DNA of 64,000 nt, taken from the NCBI RefSeq assembly GCF_033878955.1, contig NZ_CP138858.1, positions 4,119,001 to 4,183,000 on the forward strand, given 5' to 3'. The translations under genes were made by a program, and so were the position numbers. The notes beneath the pieces are model-generated. The model was given only the letters and a program-made list of their open reading frames with translations, was not told where the DNA came from and made no database searches. This stretch comes from Coraliomargarita algicola. GTDB taxonomy: Bacteria; Verrucomicrobiota; Verrucomicrobiia; Opitutales; Coraliomargaritaceae. Positions 53,125-62,650 of the stretch are shown in pieces (position 1 is the stretch's first letter; each line of letters opens with the position of its first letter).

Positions 53125-54597
53125 TTAAGCTCGGGCTTGCGCTGTGTTGTGCACGGAATGTGCAGCTCGCACGGCTTCGGTGTAGGTGCGGCAACTCCGT
53201 TCGTAGGGGACGACATCGCTTGTGCGTTGATACCAGTTTAACAATTGAAATTCTAGAGACTGTTGCACGGCTTGATGTTCCGTTCGGCCGTAGAGATTGT
53301 TCAATTCATTTGAGTCGGTCTGTAAGTCGTAAAGTTCGGAGATATCGCCGCGGCGGAATATTAGCTTGTGCGTTTGTGTGCGAATCATGGTCGAGCGCGC
53401 AGAGGCTTCGACTACATCCTGTTGGAGGCGTCCTTTGTTTGCATAGATGCCTTCTGGATCAGCGCCGACATCTTGCATGGAGCCTTCAAAGCAATGTGGC
53501 TCGTGCGGATCATAACCACCTTCAGCAAAGACGGCTCGATTCGGATCGCCTGCTTGACCTTGTAATTGGTCACACATGGAGATCGCAAACTGTGTGTGTT
53601 GCAGTGGAATTTTTGCGAGTTCCAGAGTGGTTGGATGTATGTCGAAACACTCGATCAACTCTTTGACGACATGCCCCTGCACTCCGCCAGGTGTGCGAAC
53701 GATCATGGGCACGCGAGTGAGGCAATCGTCTAGTGCGCCTTGCCACTTCTCAATCAGGCCATAGTCGCCCGCCCATTCACCGTGATCGGAAAAGAGTATC
53801 ACGGTGGTGTTTTCGGCATGACCGGTTTCTTCGAGGGCGTTGAGCAAGTTGCCTAGCATGGTATCGACGTAGGAAATCATTCCTAAATAGACGGCGCGGG
53901 CTTTGCGGAAGGTTGCGTCGTCAAGTTGATCCCACTGACTGTATTCGCGAAGGAGTCTGTGAAAACAGGGTTTGTTTTCGAGATCAGCTGGCCGCATGGG
54001 AGGCAGCTCATCTGGATCATACATATCATACCACGGCTGAGGGCACTCAAAGGGCGGGTGCGGAAAGGCGAGTGCCATGTTGAGCATGAAGGGCGGATCT
54101 TCTGGTTTGCGATTGCGTAGGTAGGTGATGGCTCGCTCGGTTAGATTCCAGTCGTGTGTATGCCCGTCGCCGGGGCCGTAGAGGAAGCTCCAGTAGCGAG
54201 GGTCCTGCTTGGGGAATATGTCACGACTGCCTTGTGAGCCGAGCTCAGGGAAATGGAGCCCGTTGACGCTCTGTTCGAAGGAGTCTTGAGATAGTAGATC
54301 GTTTTTGCCGAACCATTGCACATCGTAGCCGTGTTGTTTGAGGTATTTGAGTGTATTGGGCTCGTCCTTTTGTAGCGGGTGCCAGAGGGTGCGATGACCA
54401 CGCACGTGTGGATACCAACCTGTCATAAAACTACAACGTGATGGTGTGCAGACTGAGTGCTGAACATGACATTGATCAAAGCGCGTGCCTTCTGCCGCGA
54501 GGCGATCCATGTTGGGCGTTTGAGCCATTGGGTGTCCATAGCAACCGAGGAAGTCGGCGCGTAGTTGGTCGGGATTGAAATAGATGAAATTCATCAT
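53125..54597 (-). CDS. Sulfatase, formylglycine type, no signal peptide
   Basis: Hydrolyses a sulfate ester. The 490-residue protein starts at the catalytic domain (MMNFIYFNPDQLRADFLGCY) with no export signal, so it probably acts in the cytoplasm on imported sulfated sugars. The activation motif is HSVCTPSRCSFMTGWYPHVR (about residues 47-66), where the Cys becomes formylglycine. The second metal site is in VILFSDHGEWAGDYGLIEK (about 262-280). It is 22 bases downstream of the broken glycosidase gene and transcribed with it. Confidence 0.9.
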   Translation of the reverse strand: MMNFIYFNPDQLRADFLGCYGHPMAQTPNMDRLAAEGTRFDQCHVQHSVCTPSRCSFMTGWYPHVRGHRTLWHPLQKDEPNTLKYLKQHGYDVQWFGKNDLLSQDSFEQSVNGLHFPELGSQGSRDIFPKQDPRYWSFLYGPGDGHTHDWNLTERAITYLRNRKPEDPPFMLNMALAFPHPPFECPQPWYDMYDPDELPPMRPADLENKPCFHRLLREYSQWDQLDDATFRKARAVYLGMISYVDTMLGNLLNALEETGHAENTTVILFSDHGEWAGDYGLIEKWQGALDDCLTRVPMIVRTPGGVQGHVVKELIECFDIHPTTLELAKIPLQHTQFAISMCDQLQGQAGDPNRAVFAEGGYDPHEPHCFEGSMQDVGADPEGIYANKGRLQQDVVEASARSTMIRTQTHKLIFRRGDISELYDLQTDSNELNNLYGRTEHQAVQQSLEFQLLNWYQRTSDVVPYERSCRTYTEAVRAAHSVHNTAQARA

Positions 54598-54619
54598 GTG
54601 ATGCGGTGACTACATTGAT

Positions 54620-55024
54620 CTAACGGGTGATTTCGTAGATCAGGTTATTGGGTCGATCTGTTGCGATCGTTTCTGCGGTAAATACGATGTCGTTGTTTTC
54701 GTTGTATTCAAAAGGGACTACAGCGGTGCGCTTGCCATTTAAATCGATTGCGAAGACTTGTGCGCGGTTGGATTGGTTGGGAATGGTGATCGTGGCGCTG
54801 CCTCGTTTGACGAGTTTATCAGAGGTGCCCAAATCGATGATTTGATACATGCCAGCTTCGCCGAATTTCATTCCTTTGTTTAATACATTGGTGAGATGGA
54901 AGACGATGAGCCGTTCGGATGTGGCGAGTGGTTGATGATCAATGGAACCGACGAAGACTGTGGTGGGGCCACCTGTGATGTCGCGGACGAAATCTGTATC
55001 CAGTGAGGACTCCTGAATGACCAT
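54620..55024 (-). pseudogene. Detached C-terminal part of the frameshifted glycosidase
   Basis: This 134-residue frame has no signal peptide or good start of its own and continues the upstream glycosidase in the -1 frame relation. The upstream protein ends GNFLVETP-stop; dropping one C from the CCC at 55035-55037 gives GNFLVETPSKAMVIQESSLD, joining the two without loss. Clan GH-A enzymes of this kind often have a Thr-Pro segment before a last beta-sandwich, and this piece looks like that domain (FAIDLNGKRTAVVPFEYNEN). It may therefore not be made as a separate protein. Confidence 0.65.
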
Positions 55025-55031
55025 CGCTTTG

Positions 55032-57869
55032 CTAGGGCGTTTCGACTAGGAAGTTGCCAGCTTTTTCAAGGATTACTTTTGTTTCGTTTGTTTTGACTGC
55101 ATATTGAACTTGAGGTTGAAGCTCGGTGAAGGGGGCATTTGTGGCGGCACTGTCAGCATCTGTCTCGAAACGAGAGCTGATACGTTTAGTCAGGCCGAGA
55201 TAGGTGTAGTCCATCTCGAAGTCGGGTGGCGTCTTGCCAAAGTCTGAATGATCGTGTGCATCTCGTTTGTAGACGAGGTCTTCAGCTTTGGGGCTTGAGG
55301 CTGGCTGATTGCCGGAAGCATAGGCACGGTCTGAATTGACGACAAAGACCGCTTCGTTTTCCAGGGCGGAGACATCTGCGCGGCGCCAGAGCATCGCGAT
55401 GATGTATTCATTCAGGAGACCTATGGGGTCCTGTGCGACATCGAAGCCTTCGATGGGCTGTTGTTTGGTGATGCGCTTGCGATAGTGAGCCCAGGAGAAA
55501 CGGTAAAGCCCATCGTAATCTTGCAGTGCGGAGTAAGTGCCCATGAGCGGGCCAGCTTCGTTGCGAAATTTATTGGGATAGCAGAAGTTATATTCAGTGA
55601 CTGTGAAGGGTTTGTCCTCGATACGAGTGAGGAACATGCGACGAGGTATGTTGGCGAGGTCTTGGGTCGCACTCTTTTGGGAATTACTGTAGGGGAGCTT
55701 CCACGGGCCGTTGGGGAAGCTTGGGTGATCCCAGTAGCCGTGGTTGTCGACGTAGTCGTATTGGGCGCGAATCGGTGTTTGCGCGTAGTGGTATTTCCAG
55801 TTGTTCCCGGTGAGGAGTGCTTTGACTCCGAGTTCGTTTTTTAGAAAACGTCGCATCTCGGTATCTGCGGCCATCTGGACTTCGGCGAGGTATTCGTTGA
55901 TGGCAGCGTTAAGTGCTGCGTCGTTTTGAGTTGGCCGTGGGTTGGTCTGTATCCACTGATTAAATCCTGCATGATAGAGTGCTTTGACTTCTTTATTCGT
56001 ATTGATGGCGGCCCAGATCGTGTCCTCATTGACTGGGCAAATCGAAAATAGGGCAGGGTCCTCTGCCCAAGTCATGCCAGTGTAGGGATTCTTGTGAGTG
56101 AGCAGGTCTCGGGCAAAGCGCTTCCACTCATCCATCGCGTCTGAAGAAATCGGGATGAGGGCTTTAAAGGCGGCGTGGTTATTCGCGACTAGTTTATTTA
56201 GTTTTTCGTTACGAATGCGGCGAATAGTGAAGAGGTCGGTCGAGATGTAGAGGCCTTGTTGTTTTAGGGCATAGAATAAGTAATCGAGGCGATCCTGCAT
56301 GTCTTCCGAAATGATATACTCTGAGGGGTTCCATCCGCCAGCTAGTAGAATATCGTAGTGGTGAATGCGTAGTGAATTGTAGCCCATCTGCCGCAATCGA
56401 AGCGCGAGGGCATCGGATTCTTCCTTCGACAAGAAGTTGGCATCAAAATTAAGGTTTGTGCCGAGAAAGCGCACTGGTGTTTGGGGGGCATTGGCGAAAG
56501 CAAAGTGTCCCTCTGAGGTAGTGATGACGGGGCCGAATTTGCCAGCAGGGGCGTGGTTCCATGCTGAGAAATCGAGCACACTTTGGGGCTCGATTGTGAG
56601 GGGCGTTTCTATTGGAGCCCAGTCGTTGTTTTCACGAACGGTAAAGAACTCTGGTTGTGGTAGTGCGATGGCTGTATTAGTGAGAGTTGCTCCGACGATC
56701 ATCCAGATGGAGTCGTTGCCCGCGCCAAAAGCGATTTTTTTGATGGGCTTTTTGCGGAGCTCAAAGCGCGATTGATAGAGGCCGATGTTGGCTTCGTTGA
56801 CTTGCTGGTCCCAGACAATCGCAGCATTTGGAAAGCCTACCGGGTTCCACCAGTTGCCGATGTCCTTGGATGATTGCACGTCAATGGATTGTTCGGTTCC
56901 ATCTTGATAGGATACTTTGATTTGGCCGACGGTGCCCCATGTATAAGCAGAGGCATGGAGCAAGTAGAGGTAAGCGGGGCTTCCGTAGTTTTGCGGGACA
57001 GTGACTTCGCCGAATGTGAGATTAGAACGCTTCGGGTCTTTTGACAGGACGAGCGTGCTGGTTTCAGTTGTGGAAACTTCGAAGCTCAAAGTGCTGGCAA
57101 TTTCTGATACTGCAGAAAACGCGGAGAGATCCAGTTCGGGGCCTTGATCGGTCCAGCCTCCTTTACCATCGCCGGCTACTTCATCTGCGAAACCACGATT
57201 GGCGACAGTCGCCAGTGACAGAGGGCTCACCGAGAGCGATTGGGCAGAGACCTGCGCTCCAAATTCGCTCTGGTGGATGACTCCCTTATGCTGTGAGAAA
57301 AAGAAGCGGAAGGAGAAGTTCGGCCCGCCAAACTTACGGCCGTCTACGACCATTATGGTGAAGTTGCCTTTGAAGCTCAAGTTTCCGGCATGGGTGGGGA
57401 TCTCGACCTTGCGGGCAGACTTGATTAGGAGAGTGGCCTCGCCGCCGAAAGTGATGGGGAGCTCCAGAGGCTCACCGTCGATGGTTAGAATCGTTCCCGC
57501 GAATTGCTTGATCGGGAGCAGGCCTTCATAGGCCAGCATGTTGCTTTGGAAGCCTTCTTGGCTTTGCGCGGTCGCGGAGAGTTGAACGCTGGAACTGTCA
57601 GTTGTTAGAGCCTCAAGTGTATAGTCAAACAAGTCGGCACCTTCTTTACTTTTAAAGACGCCTTCGAATTGAGTGCCGTCGGCTTGTGCTGGAATGAAGT
57701 GGCGAGACTGATTGACGGGTTGCCAACGACTGTTCATGTGCAAGGTTCCCCAGGTGCTGTTGCCGTAGCTGAGGATGCCATTATCTGAGAATGAAATCCC
57801 TCCTGATGCAAAGAGAGTCGCTGAGCAGACTAGGGCGAGGAGGTGTAGGCTGCAGTTTTTCAGATTCAT
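55032..57869 (-). CDS. Secreted clan GH-A glycoside hydrolase, frameshifted near the end
   Basis: A 945-residue protein with a signal peptide (MNLKNCSLHLLALVCSATLF). The N-terminal 400 residues are beta-rich and could bind carbohydrate. A TIM-barrel domain follows: FDANFLSKEESDALALRLRQ, then MGYNSLRIHHYDILLAGGW (about 500). The likely acid/base Glu is in FSICPVNEDTIW (about 610) and the nucleophile Glu in KPFTVTEYNFCYPNKF (about 770). It resembles GH5-like enzymes, but I cannot name the family or substrate. The frame stops early (TAG at 55032-55034) and the rest of the domain is in another frame at 54620-55024. I chose the start at 57869, where the signal peptide begins. Confidence 0.75.
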   Translation of the reverse strand: MNLKNCSLHLLALVCSATLFASGGISFSDNGILSYGNSTWGTLHMNSRWQPVNQSRHFIPAQADGTQFEGVFKSKEGADLFDYTLEALTTDSSSVQLSATAQSQEGFQSNMLAYEGLLPIKQFAGTILTIDGEPLELPITFGGEATLLIKSARKVEIPTHAGNLSFKGNFTIMVVDGRKFGGPNFSFRFFFSQHKGVIHQSEFGAQVSAQSLSVSPLSLATVANRGFADEVAGDGKGGWTDQGPELDLSAFSAVSEIASTLSFEVSTTETSTLVLSKDPKRSNLTFGEVTVPQNYGSPAYLYLLHASAYTWGTVGQIKVSYQDGTEQSIDVQSSKDIGNWWNPVGFPNAAIVWDQQVNEANIGLYQSRFELRKKPIKKIAFGAGNDSIWMIVGATLTNTAIALPQPEFFTVRENNDWAPIETPLTIEPQSVLDFSAWNHAPAGKFGPVITTSEGHFAFANAPQTPVRFLGTNLNFDANFLSKEESDALALRLRQMGYNSLRIHHYDILLAGGWNPSEYIISEDMQDRLDYLFYALKQQGLYISTDLFTIRRIRNEKLNKLVANNHAAFKALIPISSDAMDEWKRFARDLLTHKNPYTGMTWAEDPALFSICPVNEDTIWAAINTNKEVKALYHAGFNQWIQTNPRPTQNDAALNAAINEYLAEVQMAADTEMRRFLKNELGVKALLTGNNWKYHYAQTPIRAQYDYVDNHGYWDHPSFPNGPWKLPYSNSQKSATQDLANIPRRMFLTRIEDKPFTVTEYNFCYPNKFRNEAGPLMGTYSALQDYDGLYRFSWAHYRKRITKQQPIEGFDVAQDPIGLLNEYIIAMLWRRADVSALENEAVFVVNSDRAYASGNQPASSPKAEDLVYKRDAHDHSDFGKTPPDFEMDYTYLGLTKRISSRFETDADSAATNAPFTELQPQVQYAVKTNETKVILEKAGNFLVETP

Positions 57870-57916
57870 TAGCGTATGATAGGGTGTGCGGTATTCGCGC
57901 AAGCGCTGCGATCTAG

Positions 57917-58390
57917 TTACTTGACTGCTTTTAGGCTGTGTAATTTCAGCTTGAGTGGGTTTTTGTGCATGCCTGTGTAGACTCGGAATGCGTCGATATT
58001 TGCAGAATTAAATCCAAGATCACCAGCACTGAGGTCGAGGCGGATGGTTTTGGTTTCCCCTGCGGCAAAATCGACGCGATCACTGCCGCAAGTCAGTTTG
58101 TTTTTGTAATCTTTGTAGGGGTTGGCCAGATACACAAATACGCGCTCCTGATTGTTGCCTAGATTTGTGATGGTGGCTTCGACATAGCTATAGTCGGAGA
58201 GGTCCCAAGTCATTTTATGTCCCGCAAAGAACTCAACGCTGGGCCATTTCGGACTTAACTCGATGTCGAGGATGACGCCATCGGGGGCATTCGATATTTT
58301 GGAAAAACGTAGGTCGGTTTTCAGTTTACTGACCTCAGTTAAGTCGAGTAAATTTGCAGAATCGCTGGCTTTCGACGGTGCACTTTTCGG
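57917..58390 (-). pseudogene. Detached C-terminal module of the frameshifted sulfatase
   Basis: A 157-codon frame continuous with the sulfatase gene if one C is added to the C5 run at 58389-58393 (minus strand). Its product (LLDLTEVSKLKTDLRFSKIS, then LSPKWPSVEFFAGHKMTWDL) closely matches a module in the sulfatase itself (FIDLNTVSFDSAALRFAKVQ, then SPKWPSIDFLTTDDKAWDLS), so it is a second copy of that beta-sandwich domain. On its own only the last 98 residues, from an ATG at 58213, could be translated, and that ATG has no good ribosome site. Confidence 0.7.
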
Positions 58391-60444
58391 GGGAGGACAG
58401 GGCCTTCCATGCGGGCATTCATTTCGAGCGCGGCACCACTCGCTGTGATGCTATGAATCGTGAAGTTGGCTGGGCCTTGAAGTTTATTGGCGAAAATACG
58501 TAGGCGATCTAATTGGCGGAGATCGAGCGGATACTCCGCGGGGTTAAATACGATGCTTAGGATGGTGGTGGCGCCTGCGGCAATTTCAGCTTGAACGCCA
58601 TTACGCTTTTTACTCGCATTGCTATCTCCTTTGTTGCTGATAAAGGCGGCGGTTTTAACCGCGAAGGCACTGTTGTTAGTGAGCTTGATGTCAATCTGTC
58701 CGTATTGGGAGAGGTCCCATGCTTTGTCGTCTGTGGTTAAGAAATCGATGCTGGGCCATTTGGGACTGTGTTCAAATGCGACCATAAGTTCACCATTCTC
58801 TTTTTGAACTTTCGCGAATCGAAGCGCTGCGGAATCAAAGCTGACTGTGTTTAAGTCAATGAAAGCTCCCGATGCTTGCGGTTGAATGGTGCTGCCAGTG
58901 AATATTTCGACTTCTTCGGTATATTCGGCAAAGTATCCCAGCATCTGTGCTTTTAGTTTCGAAACGATTGCTGCGTATTGTGGAGCATTGGCATAGTTAA
59001 CCGTTTCAAGGGGATCGGTTTCGTAGTCGTAGAGTTCGACCGCTTCGAGTAAGGATTCGTTGTAAGGTAATGTGGTGCGCCAGTCGTTTTTCATCCACAT
59101 GACTAGTCGGTAGCGATCGTTACGGAGCGCATAACCCATACGAGCGCCTGCTCGAGGATATTGGCTGATGGAGTAGTCTTTGACGGATGCCAATGGATTT
59201 TTTAGAACGGGGACGAGGCTTTTACCTTCCAATTTGTATGCGGGTTGTTCCAGCCCTGCGAGTTCGATGAGAGTTGGGAAGATGTCGACCATTTCGGTCA
59301 TGCTAGAGGTCTTTTGATGTCCTTCATATCCTGGGGCAGTGATGATGAGTGGGGCGAAAGTAGCCTGTTCAAAGTTGCTATGTTTATTCCACATGCCATG
59401 ATCTCCGAGGTGATAGCCGTGATCGCCCCAAAGCACGACGATGGTATTTTTATCGAGTCCGGTTTCTTCGAGCTTATCGAGGATCTTTCCAATCTGTGCA
59501 TCGATATATGCCACGCAGGCGTAATAGCCATGAATCAGTTCACGCTGTTTGGCTTCTTCAATCGGTTCATTCCAAGTTCTAGGAATGTCGGTGTAGGATC
59601 GAAGCTCGCCAAATTGATGGTAAGCAAAATCGGGGGAGTCTTTGGCGTGGTCTTGGAATTCGGCTAACTCAATTTCGTCGCGTTCAAATAGATCCCAATA
59701 TTTTTTAGGAGCGACAAAAGGGAGGTGAGGTTTGCAGAGTCCGACTGTGAGGAAAAAAGGTTCACCGGATTGCGCAAATTGATCCAGGTATTGATTGGCC
59801 CACACGGCCAGAGCTCCGTCGACATAAGCGTCATCTGGAATATCTAGGCATTCAGTTGACGGCATGGCTTCGTGTTCCTGCATGTAGGCGCCTCGTTCCT
59901 TCCAGTGAGTGATGCCAGCTGCTTCCATCTTTTTGAAGACACGTTGTGACTTTTTATTTTGATAGTATCCATTGTCGTGTGCTGGAATGGGGTAGTCCGC
60001 ATTGAAGGGGAGATTTTTTTTATGGGTAAAGGGGATCGACCATGAATCGGGATGTTCCGCACGCGCTCCGTGCATGACTTTACCGGCACCTGTGGTTGCG
60101 TAGCCTGCTTGCTTGAAATGTTGCTGCATGGTCACTGCCTCTGGATTAGAATCTTGAATTTGTGTGCGCAGGTCCCACACCTTGGTGCTGTCAGGGCGAA
60201 GGCCAGTGAACATACTCATTCGGGAGGCCGCGCAAATCGCTTGTTGGCAATGGTTGCGAAGCATGACGGTGCCGCTCTCCGCGAGGCGGTCCATATTTGG
60301 GGTGGGCACTTCATCTCGGCCATAGGCTCCTATCAGAGGCTTGAGGTCATCGACCGAAAGGAATAATATATTTGGGCGCTCAGCTGCGCTGAGTGCCGTG
60401 CTGAACAGTAGGATTCCTGTGGATAACAAGTTCTTTAGATTCAT
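58339..60444 (-). CDS. Secreted sulfatase (iduronate-2-sulfatase-like) with C-terminal module, frameshifted
   Basis: The 701-residue protein has a signal peptide (NLLSTGILLFSTALSAA) and then the sulfatase start RPNILFLSVDDLKPLIGAYG with two metal-binding Asp residues. The activation motif reads CQQAICAASRMSMFTGLRPD (about residues 64-83): Cys-x-Ala-x-Arg rather than the commoner Cys-x-Pro-x-Arg, still allowed for maturation. The second metal site is VVLWGDHGYHLGDHG (about 335). Residues 540-680 form a beta-sandwich module. The last residues (RKVHRRKPAILQIYST) are an out-of-frame tail; the real continuation is the module copy at 57917-58390. Confidence 0.88.
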   Translation of the reverse strand: MNLKNLLSTGILLFSTALSAAERPNILFLSVDDLKPLIGAYGRDEVPTPNMDRLAESGTVMLRNHCQQAICAASRMSMFTGLRPDSTKVWDLRTQIQDSNPEAVTMQQHFKQAGYATTGAGKVMHGARAEHPDSWSIPFTHKKNLPFNADYPIPAHDNGYYQNKKSQRVFKKMEAAGITHWKERGAYMQEHEAMPSTECLDIPDDAYVDGALAVWANQYLDQFAQSGEPFFLTVGLCKPHLPFVAPKKYWDLFERDEIELAEFQDHAKDSPDFAYHQFGELRSYTDIPRTWNEPIEEAKQRELIHGYYACVAYIDAQIGKILDKLEETGLDKNTIVVLWGDHGYHLGDHGMWNKHSNFEQATFAPLIITAPGYEGHQKTSSMTEMVDIFPTLIELAGLEQPAYKLEGKSLVPVLKNPLASVKDYSISQYPRAGARMGYALRNDRYRLVMWMKNDWRTTLPYNESLLEAVELYDYETDPLETVNYANAPQYAAIVSKLKAQMLGYFAEYTEEVEIFTGSTIQPQASGAFIDLNTVSFDSAALRFAKVQKENGELMVAFEHSPKWPSIDFLTTDDKAWDLSQYGQIDIKLTNNSAFAVKTAAFISNKGDSNASKKRNGVQAEIAAGATTILSIVFNPAEYPLDLRQLDRLRIFANKLQGPANFTIHSITASGAALEMNARMEGPVLPRKVHRRKPAILQIYST

Positions 60445-60584
60445 AGGTGGGGGGGATTAATTTAAGGTGACGATGCGACTTTGCGAGCGAGGACACAAGT
60501 AATGCCCTGTGAAACATTATCCAATGAAGGGTATTTTCCACATATGATTTGATCACTTTGTTTGATTGATGGATTAATAAACAA

Positions 60585-60613
60585 TAAAACGGCGTGAAAT
60601 TACATCACGCCGT
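60585..60613 (-). terminator. Terminator after the PEP-CTERM gene at 60646
   Basis: On the minus strand ACGGCGTG (60606-60613) pairs with CACGCCGT (60589-60596), followed by TTTT. Confidence 0.8.
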
Positions 60614-60645
60614 ATTGATAGTTTAAAGAACTCCCGCGCGTGCGT

Positions 60646-61386
60646 CTATTTGCGACGACGAACCATTACCCAGCTAAATACGAGGGAGGCTGTGAGAAGT
60701 GCAAAAGTGTTTGTTTCCGGAATCACAGCTGTGGTAGCTATGGAGAAGTTTGAGATGTCAACTATGGGTTTATGGTCATCGACTCCGAAAGTTTCATTCC
60801 AGCCATTGCCACTGAAACGAAAGCTGATTTGGTTGAATGAGCTGATTTGAAGTGGGACAACGTCGCTATTCGCAGAGATGCTGGAGGCGACAATGCTGGG
60901 GCTTGTCAGTGTGTTAGTGATCTCTTCTGTAGCAGTGCGTTCGAGCGTGTATACGAAACTGTGTAGGGATGTGCCCATCGAGGTATCTGCATCTGTTCGC
61001 CCGATGTTTGTATCGTTAAGCTCTCCAAATGTAATACCATTCATGGTCGTGACTGGGTCGACTCGGACTTCAAAGTAATCGGTTGCATCTCCGAAGCGCA
61101 CAACAAATTCGCTAGAGGTGTCGGCAATTAGGTCGTTAATTTGGACGTCGAATGTGACACTTATTGTATCGTTTAGGTCTAGTGAATAGGTGGTTGGGAG
61201 AGCTGCTGAAACTTGAGTGTTTTTTGAAGAATCTATAGTTAATGTGCCGTCAGTATTACTAATAATAGATGAACTTCCGGTGGGGGTAAAAACGAGGTCG
61301 GAGATGGAGGAGACGACCACTTGTGCGTTTGCGGCATACGTAGTGATTATCAGTGCCGCTAGAGTGATGGAGATGTTCTTATTCAT
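60646..61386 (-). CDS. PEP-CTERM-like exported protein
   Basis: A 246-residue protein with a signal peptide (MNKNISITLAALIITTYAAN) and a C-terminal sorting tail, VIPETNTFALLTASLVFSWV followed by MVRRRK. The sorting motif is Pro-Glu-Thr rather than the classic Val-Pro-Glu-Pro. The middle is a beta-rich region without charged catalytic clusters (SVTFDVQINDLIADTSSEFV, FRFSGNGWNETFGVDDHKP), which resembles concanavalin-like carbohydrate-binding folds. I chose the ATG at 61386, which begins the signal peptide. It is a single-gene unit closed by a terminator. Confidence 0.82.
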   Translation of the reverse strand: MNKNISITLAALIITTYAANAQVVVSSISDLVFTPTGSSSIISNTDGTLTIDSSKNTQVSAALPTTYSLDLNDTISVTFDVQINDLIADTSSEFVVRFGDATDYFEVRVDPVTTMNGITFGELNDTNIGRTDADTSMGTSLHSFVYTLERTATEEITNTLTSPSIVASSISANSDVVPLQISSFNQISFRFSGNGWNETFGVDDHKPIVDISNFSIATTAVIPETNTFALLTASLVFSWVMVRRRK

Positions 61387-61516
61387 TGGTGTGGTGGTTG
61401 ATTTGTGCGATTGAGATCGCAGTCTGTGTATTTTGTTTAGTGGGTTCATGGCTGGTGCATTGAACAATAAGCAGTGCAGGTGTAGCCTGTTTGCTTCTGT
61501 TTTTGGGGCTCTTGTC

Positions 61517-62650
61517 TCACCTTATACGCTGCATGAAGTCGACCATGTGATCGAGCAAGTCGGGCCATTGAGGTGAAAGGTTCTTTCCATACCATCCATG
61601 AGGTGCATTTTCGACTGCGATTGTTTGGATTGGTGCGCCTTTTGAATTTGCAACTTCCTTTAAGTGCTCTAAGTGGTGGAAAGAAATTACTGGATCGATG
61701 GTTCCGTGGAGTGCTAACATCGGTGGATCGCTGGCATCAATGTATGTAGTTGGGCTTACTTCTTTTAGTAAATCTTTTTGATGCGGAGTCGCAGTGGCGT
61801 AGGTGAGGGGGACGCTGGTCTTGTCGACTAGTTTTTGCCATGAACCAGGTTTGAATTTTAGATGAACGGCGTCGTCGGATTCGAATAGTTTGTCTTCGGT
61901 GAAGTCGGAGGGACCATACCAGGAGATGCCACCAGCAGGTTTTATTGAGTAATTTGCTAAAGTTGTAGCGCCCTTGAAGTCAGTAGGTTCGGTGTAATTG
62001 AGCATTTGCGCGAGGTGACCACCGGCTGAGAAACCAATGACAATGACTTTGTCAGGATTTACTCGGAGTTCTTCTGCGTTCTTTTTTAGAAAGCGTAGGC
62101 CATCCTTTACGTCGATCACGCAGTCACGCATGATGACGGGGTCATTCAAATCCCAGTTTCTGACTAAGCGGTAATTAACCGCGACACAACTGAAGCCGGA
62201 TTCAGTCGCTCGCTGAAAGAGTTCTAACATTCGTTGATTGGGCTCTTTTATGCCGCCGGACCAGCCACCACCATGGACGAAGTAGAGCACTGGTTGTGCT
62301 GTGCTGGGTGTGCTGGATTTTCGGTAGATATCCATGAGTAGTGTGCGTCCGTCTTTTCTTTTATAAACGATATTTCGAAGGACTTCTCCGTTCCATGGCT
62401 CGTAGGGGATATCGAGATTATTTGAATATTCCTGATAGGTAACCACGCCGTCTTTGTTCGTATCCAGTGCCGAGAGTTGAGCTGGATCGACTCCGTCTTG
62501 AGCTGTTAGTTTCCAGTCGTTGTTAGTATCGGCTTTATTGAACAATGGTCGTGCGCGAATGGACTGGTTGGCGGCGTCATCGTATTCTAGAGCTGCAGCT
62601 GAAAGCTTGATTCCAATAATGGTGAGAATGAAAAGTAGGGGCAATTTCAT
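61517..62650 (-). CDS. Secreted alpha/beta-hydrolase esterase with EF-hand segment
   Basis: A 377-residue protein with a signal peptide (MKLPLLFILTIIGIKLSAAA). An EF-hand-like pair follows: DTNNDWKLTAQDG (about residues 39-51) and DTNKDGVVTYQEY (about 60-72), probably binding calcium. The alpha/beta hydrolase domain has the oxyanion motif FVHGGGWSGG (about 120), the nucleophile Ser in IGFSAGGHLAQML (about 200), an Asp in LHGTIDPVISFHH (about 325) and the His in APHGWYGK (about 355). It resembles acetyl-xylan esterase/BD-FAE lipases, so it probably removes acetyl or related groups from glycans. Confidence 0.88.
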   Translation of the reverse strand: MKLPLLFILTIIGIKLSAAALEYDDAANQSIRARPLFNKADTNNDWKLTAQDGVDPAQLSALDTNKDGVVTYQEYSNNLDIPYEPWNGEVLRNIVYKRKDGRTLLMDIYRKSSTPSTAQPVLYFVHGGGWSGGIKEPNQRMLELFQRATESGFSCVAVNYRLVRNWDLNDPVIMRDCVIDVKDGLRFLKKNAEELRVNPDKVIVIGFSAGGHLAQMLNYTEPTDFKGATTLANYSIKPAGGISWYGPSDFTEDKLFESDDAVHLKFKPGSWQKLVDKTSVPLTYATATPHQKDLLKEVSPTTYIDASDPPMLALHGTIDPVISFHHLEHLKEVANSKGAPIQTIAVENAPHGWYGKNLSPQWPDLLDHMVDFMQRIR

